Assembly: GCF_048128805.1 (NCBI RefSeq)
Contig: NC_135997.1
Span: 23,207,815-23,271,814, forward strand
Direction of reading: 5' to 3'
DNA: 64,000 bases
Source: Centroberyx gerrardi
Taxonomy: Eukaryota > Chordata > Actinopteri > Beryciformes > Berycidae
Under the pieces are notes generated by a model that searched no databases, was not told the origin of the DNA, and worked only from the letters and a program-made list of their open reading frames with translations. Positions 14,077 through 31,387 of this stretch are shown piece by piece (the stretch's first letter is position 1; each line of letters opens with the position of its first letter). The translations under genes were made by a program, and so were the position numbers.

Positions 14077-14077
<1 letters not shown>
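2353..14077 (+). CDS. pstpip1: PSTPIP1, F-BAR and SH3 adaptor (15 exons)
   Basis: Coding exons: 2353-2385, 3081-3181, 3848-3922, 5016-5050, 5163-5269, 5631-5693, 6564-6662, 7935-7980, 8361-8440, 9029-9127, 10784-10880, 11338-11431, 12441-12538, 13293-13408, 13946-14077. All junctions are GT-AG and in phase, giving 424 codons (human 416). The product is a cytoskeletal adaptor that in mammals binds PTP-PEST phosphatases, WASP, CD2 and pyrin. The F-BAR domain spans about residues 1-260, opening with FKDAFW. The SH3 domain is about 370-424 (ALYDY-type [24 protein letters not shown]). Residues A229, W231 and E249 align with human A230, W232 and E250, the PAPA-syndrome and PTP-PEST contact positions. 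Y350 in a GVY context matches the regulated tyrosine. Exon 13 must use the donor at 12539, because the GT four bases on would bring in a stop. tspan3 follows tail to tail, as in human 15q24. Whether this is the a or b teleost copy cannot be told. Confidence 0.95.
4261..4306. repeat. (TG)n microsatellite
   Basis: Imperfect TG dinucleotide run in pstpip1 intron 3, with one A interruption near 4293. Confidence 0.95.
4620..4833 (+). repeat. SINE-like retroelement, tRNA-type head
   Basis: Lies in pstpip1 intron 3. A pol III B-box-like GAGTTTGAATC is at 4651-4661. The 3' part (about 4772-4831) has the 'AAGCACATTGAGCTGC ... TATATAAATAAAG' form common at the tails of fish LINE/SINE pairs. A tRNA-like head with a LINE-type tail suggests a SINE. 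The family name and exact ends are not assigned. Confidence 0.6.
5919..5964. repeat. (CA)n microsatellite
   Basis: Pure CA run in pstpip1 intron 6; shorter CA tracts follow near 6200-6230. Confidence 0.95.
7395..7857. repeat. Interspersed repeat in pstpip1 intron 7
   Basis: This block of unusual composition runs from about GGTGTGTTCAAGGAGAGCC to GGGACCATGACA. It includes 'CCCAGATGCAGAATCGAACA' and 'CAGTTTATT' and then a purine-rich GGGAG/ACAGGGA section. I recognise this pattern from many fish introns as a dispersed repeat, but cannot name the family. Open frames across it (for example 7498-7893 minus) look like low-complexity artefacts. Boundaries are approximate. Confidence 0.45.
8405..8686 (+). 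repeat. Direct duplication, copy A (exon 9 end plus intron)
   Basis: Covers the last 36 bases of pstpip1 exon 9 (from CAGGACTGGGAAG), the splice donor and about 245 bases of intron 9. It is nearly identical to 10052-10332. This copy carries the functional reading frame and is probably the source. Confidence 0.9.
8966..9016. repeat. (GT)n tract beside a splice acceptor
   Basis: About 22 GT units (8966-9010) followed by CGCGCG, ending only 12 bases before the pstpip1 exon 10 start. The sequence between is ATG, five or so T and CAG. Unit number is expected to be polymorphic. Confidence 0.95.
9190..9360. repeat. GAGTC-rich degenerate repeat
   Basis: Many imperfect copies of GAGTC, AAGTCC and CCAAGTC follow a GTGTTGTAGTCGAGTCACC start. 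This pattern is familiar as part of a dispersed fish element. A loosely matching CACTACAACAC lies inverted near 10629-10639 and GAGTACTACA near 10355, so the element may reach across most of pstpip1 intron 10. The outer limits are inference. Confidence 0.45.
9905..10040. repeat. Possible short inverted-repeat element
   Basis: Contains nested self-complementary pieces (for example CCTATTC/GAATAGG, and CCAACT with AGTTGG) and 'GTTCAAGACAAGTGGGAAC'-type text that I associate with dispersed fish sequence. It lies just upstream of duplication copy B. Neither terminal repeats nor a target duplication was established. Confidence 0.3.
10052..10332 (+). repeat. Direct duplication, copy B (pseudo-exon in intron 10)
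   Basis: About 281 bases, roughly 90-95 percent identical by eye to 8405-8686 and 1.65 kb downstream in the same orientation. It repeats the last part of exon 9 and a GTACAG donor. One base is missing in the exon part (AAAAGC became AAAGC), which breaks the frame, and GAA has become GGA. An ATACAG just before could act as a weak acceptor, but inclusion would shift the pstpip1 frame. Confidence 0.9.
12690..12713. repeat. Perfect short palindrome
   Basis: CAAGATGAAT and ATTCATCTTG flank a four-base centre in pstpip1 intron 13. Several more GATTCATAT/ATATGAATC-like words lie at 12798-12842. Function unknown. Confidence 0.8.
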
Positions 14078-14124
<47 letters not shown>

Positions 14125-14901
14125 GTATATTCACACACAAAAACACAGGCACATGCATACACTCAAGGATGCACAGATGCAGGCAAGCATGCATCCACAC
14201 ATGTATGCAGGCATACATTGAAGTTTGCAAAGACTCTGGCATGTACATACACACACATCACCACCCCTACAGATTCACACACACTTACAAACAGGCTTGT
14301 CAAGCTTCCTCATTAAATGTTCTTTGCAACCCCAGTTGATGTCTAAAACTTGAAATGATCTGAACCAGCAAGAAATTTTGCTTCATTGTGAGCAGGACGG
14401 CAGAACACACACCTTTTCCAAACTACTGCCATATTGAGTTGAATATTGTTTAGGTTATTTGAGCAATTTGCTAAAGTTGCAAAACATCTTCACTTCACAT
14501 CTTTTTAGGAGTATCTAGATTTTATTTTAAGGCTTTCCAGTAATAGATTTCTGTATTTATCCGTGGGATTGTACGGTATCTTCCATGGGAAATTAGTCAC
14601 AGCATGGCATCACAGTGTAACCCTGCTACCTCTTTTTGCAGGGGTGAGATTCTCACAGCCTTCAAAGACATTAGAATGGCTTTACCATAGTGATTCTCAA
14701 AAAACCTGTCAGCTATCTCATGTATACCACGAAAACTCAATCTGTTGCCTGAATAGGTGTTCCCTTTCTGTACTTTCTATTTACTCTGTGCTTCATATAG
14801 TGGCTACATCAAGATGATACAATGGAGGAAACTGCTTTCACAACTACATCAAAGTATCAACTGATAGTGGAACTGTTAGTTTCAACAGTCAAAACCCCTG
14901 C
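14078..14901 (+). other. pstpip1: pstpip1 3' UTR with (AC)n at the stop codon
   Basis: No further coding sequence is seen. The UTR opens with a pure AC run (14078-14120) that begins directly after the TGA and is followed by further CA-rich sequence to about 14290. The extent is inferred from the poly(A) signal at 14902. Confidence 0.6.
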
Positions 14902-14907
14902 AATAAA
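14902..14907 (+). terminator. pstpip1: Poly(A) signal, pstpip1
   Basis: Canonical AATAAA, the first convincing one after the stop codon, giving a 3' UTR of about 840 bases. Confidence 0.5.
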
Positions 14908-15058
14908 AAACAAGACAACACATGCATAGTTTTTTATATGATTGATAAAATATATGTATCAGTTAGTAGTAACCTATCATGTGGGCAAAGTGCTTACTTT
15001 AATATAAAACCATGGGATTAAATGCTGAATGCTGAACACTCAAGTTGAAATGTAGAAG

Positions 15059-15064
15059 TTTATT
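15059..15064 (-). terminator. tspan3: Poly(A) signal, tspan3
   Basis: AATAAA on the minus strand (TTTATT here). It implies a tspan3 3' UTR of about 1.25 kb, 15040-16313, and cleavage just short of the opposing pstpip1 end. Other candidates are possible. Confidence 0.45.
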
Positions 15065-16313
15065 TCAGTCTCTTGTATGTTCCCCAATCTATATACACAA
15101 TTTTGTTTCACACTTTTTGTTGCGCTAGCTGAATATCTAAGGGTCAACTTAACATCTCAAAAATATTAAAACAGTACACAATGCCACAAAAAAGGTACAA
15201 AATAAGAGTGAGTCATAATCCTTCATAGCAGGTTTACAACTAACAATCAAGTGGTTGAACCACTTACCATACAGTAGAAGGTTCTTTAAGTGGAAACATG
15301 TCTGTATCTACACACAAGGGTCATTAGGTAATACTGATAATACTCCTACCAATAGCACTTCTATGTAGGAATGGAGACTAACAACAGGTTGACTGATTCA
15401 CAATTTAGTTGTAGTATGTATTGGCAAAGCCTCGCTAGTGAAGCCTCATTAAGAGAACATCCACAGAATTTACATGTTATTCACATGATCTGAATATTTG
15501 TGAACATGAATAACTCTTATCAGTGATGGCTTCAAGGGACAAACATAGAGAAATAGAGAAATTAAAGTCTGGCTTTGTGGACTAATAGAAAATTTGTTAG
15601 TTTTTACATCCCAATAAGCTTTACTTCATTATAATGCTAACACAGGGTATCACAGTCAATCTTCAATTCACAATCAAATGAGGAACTCCAGGTTTTGTCT
15701 TTTGCATTTTGCATCTGAGGTTAGAGTGTTGCTTCTGTTCTTTCTGTGTATGAGTAAAAGTTTTTCATGTTCACAAAGATTGGTCAAACTGAGTTCGGAA
15801 TAGTGAATATGTTCTGTTGAGCATAGATTTTCTGTCTAAATAACCATGAAATATCTCCAGAGCTCTGGCCATAGTGCAAACTGGCACACGAGGAAATACA
15901 TTCCGTACAACGCGCTGAAAAATTTCATACATGAGCTCCAAATTACTCCTTGTGATCCTCAAAGGGACGAAGAAAACAGACTGTTTTTTACGAAGCCACA
16001 ATAAAAAAATACTTGCGCATCAACATCAATAATGTCAATTAGCCATGTACAACTTTGGCCTTTAGAAGCATTTCAGTGTTTGTAAAAACATTTAAAATAA
16101 CAATAACTTACAAAGCATGTCAATAAATAACTTACTGGTTTCCCCTTGAAGCCCCCCTCCACCCACCCAAACCCCATCATCAGTGTTCGCTACTTTTATC
16201 ATGAATTGTGCAAGGTGTGCTTGAGCTTATATAACTACAGCTGAAATCTACTGTGGACAAGTCCGGTGAGGCTCCTTTTATTGGCTGAGTGCTTCGTTGG
16301 CTGGCTGCGTCCT
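15065..16313 (-). other. tspan3: Probable tspan3 3' UTR
   Basis: AT-rich sequence between the tspan3 stop codon and its likely poly(A) signal. No exon or repeat is recognised. Short open frames here (for example 15771-16001 minus) have no splice or homology support. Confidence 0.45.
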
Positions 16314-22979
<6,666 letters not shown>

Positions 22980-23006
22980 TCATATCGCCGCAAAGACAAG
23001 GCAAAA

Positions 23007-23014
23007 GTCACGTG
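23007..23014 (-). promoter_or_regulatory. tspan3: E-box/CLEAR-like site upstream of tspan3
   Basis: GTCACGTG lies about 155 bases before the tspan3 ATG, and an inverted CCAAT (ATTGG on the minus strand) lies near 22976-22980. GTCACGTG is the core of MiT/TFE (CLEAR) sites found at endolysosomal genes, which would suit an endosomal tetraspanin. Function is inferred from sequence only. Confidence 0.35.
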
Positions 23015-23479
23015 CTCCGATGATATCATCATTCAAAAAGTCTGATGATGGATAATGAAACATTGGGACCTGTAACAATGTAATTTATACATTATTTGTT
23101 ACATTCTGTAACAATGTAAACGTGTAAATTATAGGCTACGTTTAGATTACAGTGTGGACATGCTTGACGTTCCTGGTGCTTCACTATTATTATATGCTAA
23201 TGCACAATGATAATTGTAACCCCATCACACATTTTATTACACAGCTGATTACACAATTTTCTATAAAATTACAAATGAATATTGTTGCTTTTCAAGCTGT
23301 AAGATGTCATTTAGTTTTAGTTGAGAATGGCAAAATACATTGCATTGAATTCAGTGGAATGGTATGTGTAAGAAGTTATAAGAAGAATGCGATGCATTGT
23401 AAGAGGGAGAATATCACATACATCATACAACACAGAATGTACTTAAAACTGCAATTTAAGGGCAGGAGGAAGAAGTAAG

Positions 23480-23785
23480 GAGGTAACTGAATTAAAGGAA
23501 AGCAGCAAGCCCAGACAGGATCGCTGTGCGTCATCACTGTGCTGCTGAATTGACCCCTGTGTTCACCAACATCTTCAACACCTCCCTCCACCAATGTACA
23601 GTCCCACTGTACTTTAAAGAAGTCACCATCATCCCTGTACCAAAGTCCACCATGCCTCCCCCTTCACTGACCCCACTCACCCTGCTCACCACCTTTTCCA
23701 GCTACTGTCCGCTGGAAGATGCTGCAGATCACTGCCCACCCAAACATTCCACCTCAAAAACAGCTTTTTCCCCACTGTAATACTA
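23480..23785 (+). mobile_element. LINE reverse-transcriptase remnant, internally deleted
   Basis: Translation across small frame breaks gives KAASPDRIAVR, then ELTPVFTNIFNTSL, QCTVPLYFK and TIIPVPKS. These are the fingers/palm motifs of CR1/L2/Rex-type reverse transcriptases. The sequence then jumps to RSLPTQTFHLKNSFFPT, which resembles the very C-terminus of such ORFs, so the middle of the enzyme is missing. It is dead: frameshifted and lacking the catalytic FADD-type region. Confidence 0.65.
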
Positions 23786-25282
23786 ACTAGTTATGTCCTG
23801 TACTCACCGCACCTTGTCTGTTAATGTGTTCTGTGTGGTATAACCTACTCATCGTGTGTATAACGTGATGTGTATTGTGTGCTGTGTCCAGTAGGCTTTG
23901 TGTGTTGATGCTGGAACTAAGCTGAATGCCATACTGTAACCAAATTCCACCATCCTTGGCTGTGTGTCATTAAATGCATGCAGTGCTGTTGCCATTGGTT
24001 GGTTCCAGTCAGGTAACTCTGTGTTGCTTGGAATAAGTGAGATGATGCCTCTCTTTGTAAACCGTTTTTGGTACGTCATTTGGTACGTCATTTTGGTACT
24101 GACGTCTCAGTGCAGGGAGTATGTACTCTGAAGATCGACAGTACACTGGTTCGGCTGTGATCTCTGTGATCTTTGTGACTTAGGCTGACGGTGTACTGCT
24201 CATATGTTGATGCTTAATGGCTCCCCTGTTATTTTTCCAGATACCCTGGTGCCAATTCGTTTCAGTTTTGTACAGACAGGGCCCACCCCCGGCACTGAAC
24301 ACAGGATGTGTAAGCACAGTCTCACAAAAAGTGTCAGCATTGATAAAGATGGCCTCAAAATGTGGTAAATGTGTTTATGCCAGAGGGTGGCAGTGTATCA
24401 TTGCTATCTTCACACTGGCCTTGAAATCTGTGAAAGAGAAAAGGCAGATGTGAAAGCTATAAGCAGCTGGTAATAATAGTTCACAGCTATATGGTAATCC
24501 ATGCGTTGGCTAAATAGATTGTTCACTCATTCACTGAGAGGCATAAATAAATAATAACAATTACGTTGCACCAACACTGTCCCTTGGCAAAAATGTCTTG
24601 AGACACGTATGCAATAGCATGCTCCCTATGTGAGTGAATGTAACATCACCACTTTCTTTACTTCAAATAAACCAATTAGAACTATGTATCTCCTTTAAGG
24701 GGAAGATGGATAACTAAACCCAAAATTAGTACCTGTGGGGTCCTCGATCAATAATGACTTGGACTCTTGCTCTAAGCGTTAACTTTATTGAGTTAAAATC
24801 TGCCACATTTGTCTCTGTCAGCTTTTGGTGTTACAACCAAACAAGAATGGCACTTACAAGCATAAAGTTAATGCTGTTGATAAGAACACCCATCCACACT
24901 CTGGTTTATTTAGCACGCTTATTCAAAACCTAGAACTGTTTGCCACAATTTAATATGTTAGTCAAAAAGGACAAGAAAATAAGCAAAAAAACAGACAGAT
25001 AGAAAGACAGACAGGTAAACAGCAGGTACAGGTAGCATAGGCAAGGTCATTTGGGACATAGTCACGGTTTACTAGTGTAGCTAAAACCACAAAAAGATCA
25101 CCAGTCATTCTTACATAAATGTAGATATGGTTGCCTGAGTAAGGTATCACAAGCTGAATTCATTTGAATGGTAATATGAGTCATTGTCGACCGTCACTGA
25201 AGGTTTCAAAATTTAAATCTCCCAACATTACATGTCACATCCATTTACTGCCAATGTTTTACCTGCTGAAAAGTAATGGAGT

Positions 25283-25309
25283 GGGGGGGGGGGGGGGGGG
25301 GGGGGGGGG
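25283..25309. repeat. Poly(G) run of 27
   Basis: Uninterrupted G run, rare in vertebrate DNA, capable of G-quadruplex formation and prone to sequencing length error. Confidence 0.9.
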
Positions 25310-26344
25310 ATATGCCATATTGGCCTTCCCTATCCCAAGAAGTCCATCTTGGTCCAGGTGGGAGGGTCCCACCAAATCTCATTCAATAAATAATTTTGTG
25401 TTCACTCATTCTCCCTGATTGAACTAGCTCTAAGCTTCCGTGGAAACAAATATTGAATGATATGAATCCTGTTGCTGTTCATCAAACCGTTAACAGAAAG
25501 ATAGTTTACTGATCTCCAAGGGGAAAACAGGTTGTCACACAGCAGTAGTTTAAACAGACCATAATGTGGATGAAATTCCAGCAATGAAAAAATGCCAGAT
25601 GGCTAATCATAGTCTATCCAATATCAAAATTACAATCATCAGAGTTAAAAGCCCATGTAACCTCTACAAGATGAGGAAATTCATGAGCTGGCCAATGTCT
25701 ATAATTTCTGCTGTTTGATTGTTTACACCATCATCAGGGTGAAAAGAGTGCATTGGGGCATTTCACCCATAATAAATTTGGAATTAATTTAGCCGCAGCC
25801 TTTGGTGTAATTGATTCCCCGGGTTAAATATTTGCTACAATCTTTAGTTCATCATTTTTTGAGTTGATTTGAATTCCTTAATAGCCATATTCCCCCTACC
25901 AGCTACATAAAACAACTCACTGTATATTTTCCAGCAGTACTCCTCTGTGAGGCGTTAGGCCACATTAGCTTTTCATTTCCATCATTTCACTGAGCTGTAT
26001 TTAGCACTGATACTTGGATGACCATCCACCACTATTCTGCAGCTATAGGATGATAGTTGGATGCAATTCAATGTACACTGAATGTACAGAATATTAGAGA
26101 CATCTTCCTGACATTGAGCTGCAGCTGCTTTTGCACAATCCACATCTCAATTGTCTCAAAGCTTCAAAAATCCCTCTGTAACTCGTCTGCTTCTGTTTAG
26201 CTACATCCCCTCCTTTGTGATTGGTATAGATTTAATAAGGGCAATCAATAAGGGATAATGGTTTTTACCTGGATTCACCTCATCCGTGGTACTCCATGAA
26301 TAGAGTTAAGTGTCTCTAATGTTTTGTACATTCAGTATATATTG

Positions 26345-26466
26345 TGGTCCTGTGTAGTTCAATCAGTTGGGAATGGTATGGTTAAGGTTTTGATTTCCAC
26401 TGGGACCACACACTGTAAAATGTATGCACTCATGGTAGTCTATGGTAATTTGGATAAAAGCATATC
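26345..26466 (+). repeat. tRNA-derived SINE
   Basis: Starts with a tRNA-like head: A-box-like TAGTTCAATCAGTTGG near 26355-26370 and B-box-like GGTTTTGATTTCC near 26387-26399. The body is GGGACCACACACTGTAAAATG, then TGTATGCACTCA and TTTGGATAAAAGC. This matches the layout of the widespread fish tRNA-derived SINEs with a GGATAAAAGCGTCTG tail. Its terminal part is eroded. Confidence 0.75.
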
Positions 26467-26895
26467 TGTGCATGAATAGTGATTTGTGATCCTGCATTTG
26501 AAAAATAAAAACAGATGCTGTTTGGCAAGAGTGAACAGAGAGATACACAGAGGAGAGACATTTGTCTCTTGCAGCAGGAAGTGACACAGAGCTGTGCGTG
26601 TGTGTACGTCAACAGAAAGTTGGATTATTGGATGATTCCTAGCATACAAGAGAAGGAAAGCTGGGATTTGTGTAATGGAGTGAGTGGGAAGTAAGCTGGG
26701 ACCACTGAGATGATAAATTCAATCTCTCACTCCCCCAGGAGTGAAGCAGCATATGCCATGGGGGATCTGTGCATGCTCACATTGTATAGAGTTATCACCC
26801 ATCCCAACAGCTAATACTCAGCAACATGTTTGGATGTGCATTTCAAGTCATGGAGGGACAATTATATTTCTATCCAATCAACTCATTCAGATGCA

Positions 26896-26898
<3 letters not shown>

Positions 26899-26934
<36 letters not shown>

Positions 26935-26946
26935 ACACACACACAC
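26899..26946. repeat. (AC)n microsatellite
   Basis: AC run with one T interruption, in the spacer between tspan3 and nmb. Confidence 0.95.
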
Positions 26947-28889
26947 GCACAGAGGGAGATAATTACTGTAGAAACATATTAAGCTGCACTGTGCATCAGA
27001 TTGATATGTACAGTTGCCTGACCTTTCAATTTAATTTGTTAAGGACACACAAAATTCATGTGTGAAAGTGAATTGTCCCTCATCATTCAAATACAGACAG
27101 GCACATATCTGTTGTATATCTGTACTACCAGCATAAATAATCAGTTAAGGCTGAATCATCAATATATCAATGTCCTTATTTTTGGTTCTTAAAATCATTT
27201 TACTGCAGTGAAGGGACCATTTGTGTTGCAAAAACAACACTCAAGGAAGTATTTTTTAAGTTTCTCCTCATCCACTCATCCCCTCAAGACTCTCCTCATC
27301 AAGAGCACAGCTTACAGAAGGCGCTGAATGTAAGTTAGCCTAACACAGTCAAGAATCCAACACAATGATTTTCAGTGCTTTTCTTCAGGGACCCAAATTT
27401 TCCAAATATTTTTGTTGCAAGCTATTGTGCAGGCATATTTATGACAATTTAACCAATTTTCTGGCCTACTAACCTATTTGGCTACAATGCTCTGCAATTT
27501 AAATTTCAGCAACCTAGAGAGGCTTTGGCAACATAACATAAGCAACAGCTTAGAATACCAATTTCTCAAGAATGAACCCATTTTAGTCCTCCAGTGACCC
27601 GCCTTTGAGTCCCTCTGGTTTTGAAAACCTCTGGCCTAAAGGACTTTGTTAGATATGACTTTTTCATTATGTTGAATTGCACATTTATTGAGAGCATGTG
27701 TTTTATTTTTTTCTGAGTCATCGGCTGAGCCAAGGGTTAAAGCAGCAGAGTTGTGGAGTTACACATGCAGGTAGGCTGTACAGACTATAGCCAGCTTTAT
27801 ACAGAATACAACTCACTACTCTGTTTAAATTGAACATACATGAACAGTCTGTCTCTTCAACTGTGACTACACCAGTGGGTTGACCACTCTGACACAGAAT
27901 ACACACCTTGGAAATGACTTAGCCTACAGCAACAGACGAGGCATTGTGTGAGAGATATTGAAATAGCCGCGTCCGCTTATAATACAATGGATCAGCCCAA
28001 GGCAATAAAGCTGAGCCATCTCACATCACGGTTATTGATCGAGGGAAACAAGAGATCATCCTTTCATGCAAAAGCTAAGGAGAGAAAAAAGTAGTAGATC
28101 CCAACAGAGAAAATATGAAAGTAAAGTTAGTATTGATTTTATATCAAAGGAAATATTCATGAAACATGGAAATATTATTTATATAAGCTGCCTACATTTG
28201 TATTTATATAAGTGTTATTTTGGACATGATTTTAGAACATGCAAAGAAAACCTTTCTTACTCATGCTGTGAGAAAAATCTCTAGATGTCTGTTGCACGAA
28301 TGGTTATATATGGTAAAAAGGCTGTGAAGGTCAATGTGCTAGGCCTTTATGGAATATAGGCAATAAGGAAACTTTTCTCTACGTGTTAATTGCAGCCTCA
28401 AGAGACAAGTACAATTACCATCTTTCCAGGCCTTAATGAGATGCAAGCGAAGAATGAGTCATACTCATTTCACTACAGGCATGTCTAGTCATTTTGCTAT
28501 ATTCTCAGTTCTCACGCATGAATATTTCAGGAACTAGAAAAAAGTCCAGTGGTGTAGCCTTAGTTAAGTTTTGAGTATCATGTGATCCCTTCCTCCAATA
28601 TATATGTGAATATTAATTAGGATAAGAGTTCATACCAGTTTATCCCAAAACGTAATATACCAAAAGAGAATATATTTAGCTACAGCAGATCGAGGTCACA
28701 ACCTTTGCAAATAATTGTTTTATTCAATATAAATAATTTTCATCGACAAGACAGTTTAACACATCATCATTGAAATAACAGGAAAACAAACTCCCCACCC
28801 AAGTGACAAGTATTGCAGATGATCTGTAAACATGACAGTTACTGTAAATTACAATCATGATAAAGCAGGAGACTGTAGACAATGACGAA

Positions 28890-28895
28890 TTTATT
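28890..28895 (-). terminator. nmb: Poly(A) signal, nmb
   Basis: AATAAA on the minus strand, about 85 bases past the nmb stop codon. A second one lies at 28719-28724. Confidence 0.5.
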
Positions 28896-28977
28896 TCTTA
28901 TTTTGACCAATGAGGCCAGATGACTTCTGGGCGCTCATGCGTGCAGGCTTTCATGGTAAGAGACTTTTTCTTGTGCA

Positions 28978-29696
28978 TCACTTTCTGCTGTTTTGGATGT
29001 AGTTTTCTAAAATCTTCATCAACAACCCCGCCTCCTAAAACAGAGAATGCAAAATGAAATACACCATCAATTTCGCAGACATTTTTTCCCCTCCACAAAA
29101 CGTTTGGTTCTCACCTGATTTTTCGAGCGGCTCTCTTGCGTATCCACCTGGGCTTGCAATGCCACTCGCAAAACCTCTTGGAAAAGGTCCCCGAGCCCGT
29201 TCTGCTCCGGAGCCAAGGCAACTTCCAATGCATCGACGCCCTGCCCGTCAGCAGAAGGCAGCATGGGGCTGTCCATCACACTCTTCTTGCCCATAAAATG
29301 TCCTTCCAAATCAAAGAAAACGCTTATTAATTCTGACTTCAATTAAGTGTGAGAGGGGATGAAAACCTTTTTAGTGACAAGTATGTGGCACAAGCATCAC
29401 AACAAGTAAGGAACATGTAATCCTGTAAAAGGAAATCCAACATCTATTAAATGTGACAAATGTATAGGCATCCAATACAGATATGACCAATTGGTCTATA
29501 GTGCATATTAGATGAGAAGATGATTCTTACCTGTAGCCCAAAGGTTGCCTCTTGGATTCACTTTAATTTTTGCAACTTTATTCCTAAGCTCAGTCAAATC
29601 GAAACTTACTGCAGTGGTAAGAGATATGACAGAAAATAAGACAAGGTAAGTAAATAAACCAGACTGGCAAACATTATTCAGTGTAAACCCTCGCAT
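28978..29696 (-). CDS. nmb: Neuromedin B precursor (3 exons)
   Basis: Exons: 29531-29696, 29115-29302, 28978-29034, joining in frame to 136 residues. The start is the first ATG after the TATA box. An N-terminal signal peptide (hydrophobic LFTYLVLFSVISLTTAV, about residues 14-30) sends it to the secretory pathway. The bombesin-family peptide GNLWATGHFM is residues 50-59, followed by GKK, the amidation donor and dibasic cleavage site. Arg49 provides the upstream cleavage position. An intron splits the glycine codon within WATG-HFM, as in human NMB. The remainder is a C-terminal extension ending ILENYIQNSRK, similar to the human tail. Mature NMB acts on Gq-coupled BB1 receptors in smooth muscle contraction, feeding and endocrine control. 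Human order NMB-SEC11A matches the next gene. The exon 3 frame was chosen by phase; the alternative longer frame (28898 stop) does not match the family. Confidence 0.94.
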
Positions 29697-29781
29697 CGCA
29701 ACACGTAGTGTCGAACTGTCCTCCAGGGCGCAAATTTCCAAATGTCTCTAGTTGGTTGGGGATTGCTCAGGCGCACCCTGC

Positions 29782-29788
29782 TTTTATA
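29782..29788 (-). promoter_or_regulatory. nmb: TATA box of nmb
   Basis: TATAAAA on the minus strand, 86 bases upstream of the ATG. This predicts a start site near 29755 and a 5' UTR of roughly 60 bases. Confidence 0.6.
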
Positions 29789-30959
29789 GGCTGTCCTGGC
29801 CGGGGTGGGCTGTTTTTGTTGCGTGGAGTTATATGCAGCCTGCAGAGCAATTCAAATGTGAGGTGGTTACTCAAGCATGGTTTTCATTCATTTTCAAGCT
29901 TTCAGTTGTTTTGGTCGTGCGCCTTTACGCACGATATGGTTCTTTTGTCACTCGCGGCAGATCTGCGTGTTTGCTGTGTAAACAATCGCCAACCAATGGT
30001 ATCAGCAAGTGTCCATAGCACTACGTTTAAAAACAGAATCAACAGTACAGTGGCTTGGGTTGGTTTTTTTAATTTTAATTTCCCCATTGTGTAAATGAGT
30101 TCTCAGGTTGGATATCTGCCATGGGTTTGGGTATCCTACACGAATTACAGTATTCCCAAAAGAAAATCAGATGCATATTATGGGGGAAGTTGGTCAGGAC
30201 AAATTCTCATGATTTCAGTTACTGCATTTGACAGGTCTATATACTCTCATCATACTGAATCCATCATATGCCACAACAGAGGCTACTGAAATAATCAATA
30301 AAAGCTATATAAACTAACAAACACTGACATAATGTCTTCTCTTGGGGTTTGTACAGTGTATATTCTCAAAGGGTTCCCAGTGTGAATTGTGTGGTCTATT
30401 ATCAGATCTACACATGCCACAGTTGATACCTAATGCGTCCCTCTAGTCTGGAGGAAGTTGAGAGCAACACATCATTTCCTGCCAAGACGCCCCTGAGGCC
30501 AAGCCTGGCCCTTACTATGAGCAACATGACATTTGGCCAGTTGTGGCACGCTGCTGTGATCACCATCAGCCTTCTGAGGACAGCAGGACCTGCTGATTTC
30601 TGCTGCTAATTTAGAGCTGATGAGACAGAGCGCCTTTTTTGTCACTTCAGGGTGCTAAAGTTGGAAGTTCAGTGGAGGAGCTGCAGCTAATATATTGCTC
30701 TTTTCTCAACCTTTGGCATTCACACACACACACACTTCTGATTTCCGCCGTTCTGCGTAGCTGAATGTCAGGCTAATCAGAATACTGTTGTCTGAGCTAC
30801 TCTCTCTACTCTCAGCCACTCCTCAGAGATTTGATGAACTGAGACAAGCAGCCACGTTAAATGCAACATGATTTTATAGCGCTGAATTTTCCTTCAAAGG
30901 TGTGGAGGATACTCATGATCATGTCCCAGGCGCAAGACAGTTTATTTATAAATCATTTT

Positions 30960-31110
30960 TTGCATGTTTTAATTCAAAGTATAGGAAAGTACAGGAAAGC
31001 TTTAGAGAGAGGGGGATAAGATGTGACAAACGTCCTGGGCCGAATTCGAACCCAGGACGTCACATTTACATGGTAGGGCCTACACACCTTAGACAAACCC
31101 CCGGGGGTTT
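30960..31110 (-). repeat. tRNA-derived SINE, minus strand
   Basis: On the minus strand it reads CCTGGGTTCGAATTCGGCCC, with a full pol III B box GGTTCGAATTC (31042-31052), then a C/T-rich stretch and CTTTCCTGTACTTTCC. This is the layout of a common fish SINE. Ends are approximate. Confidence 0.65.
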
Positions 31111-31387
31111 ATCAGATTTGATAGATTGACCCCAGGGACTGCCTAGGGCTACTAGTTTTGTTGTTGATTTCATCCATCAGGGGCATGGCAAAATGGCAAT
31201 CAGCCAACAGTGTACAAACTCATGCGCATCCTACCACTGTCACAATATCAGGACTGAAGTGGAACTGAAAACCCATTAAGGTTTAAACAGATGAGATTGC
31301 GTCCATCATAAAATTCTGAGACTGATTTGTGAATTTCTTTATCCAGCTGCTTATTCATGTCTAATCGACTATTATGAATCCATTTTT

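Larger units (their letters stand above)
23015..28889. other. Spacer between tspan3 and nmb
   Basis: Both neighbouring genes read on the minus strand. The spacer holds a LINE fragment (23480-23785), a triplicated GGTACGTCATT-like word (24069-24107), a G run, a SINE (26345-26466) and a (CA)n tract, listed separately. I see no other exon. Short open frames lack support. Confidence 0.55.

Noticed and set aside
28898-29098. Longer frame over nmb exon 3
   Set aside because: Splice phase from exon 2 puts translation in another frame that ends at 28978 and matches the NMB C-terminus.
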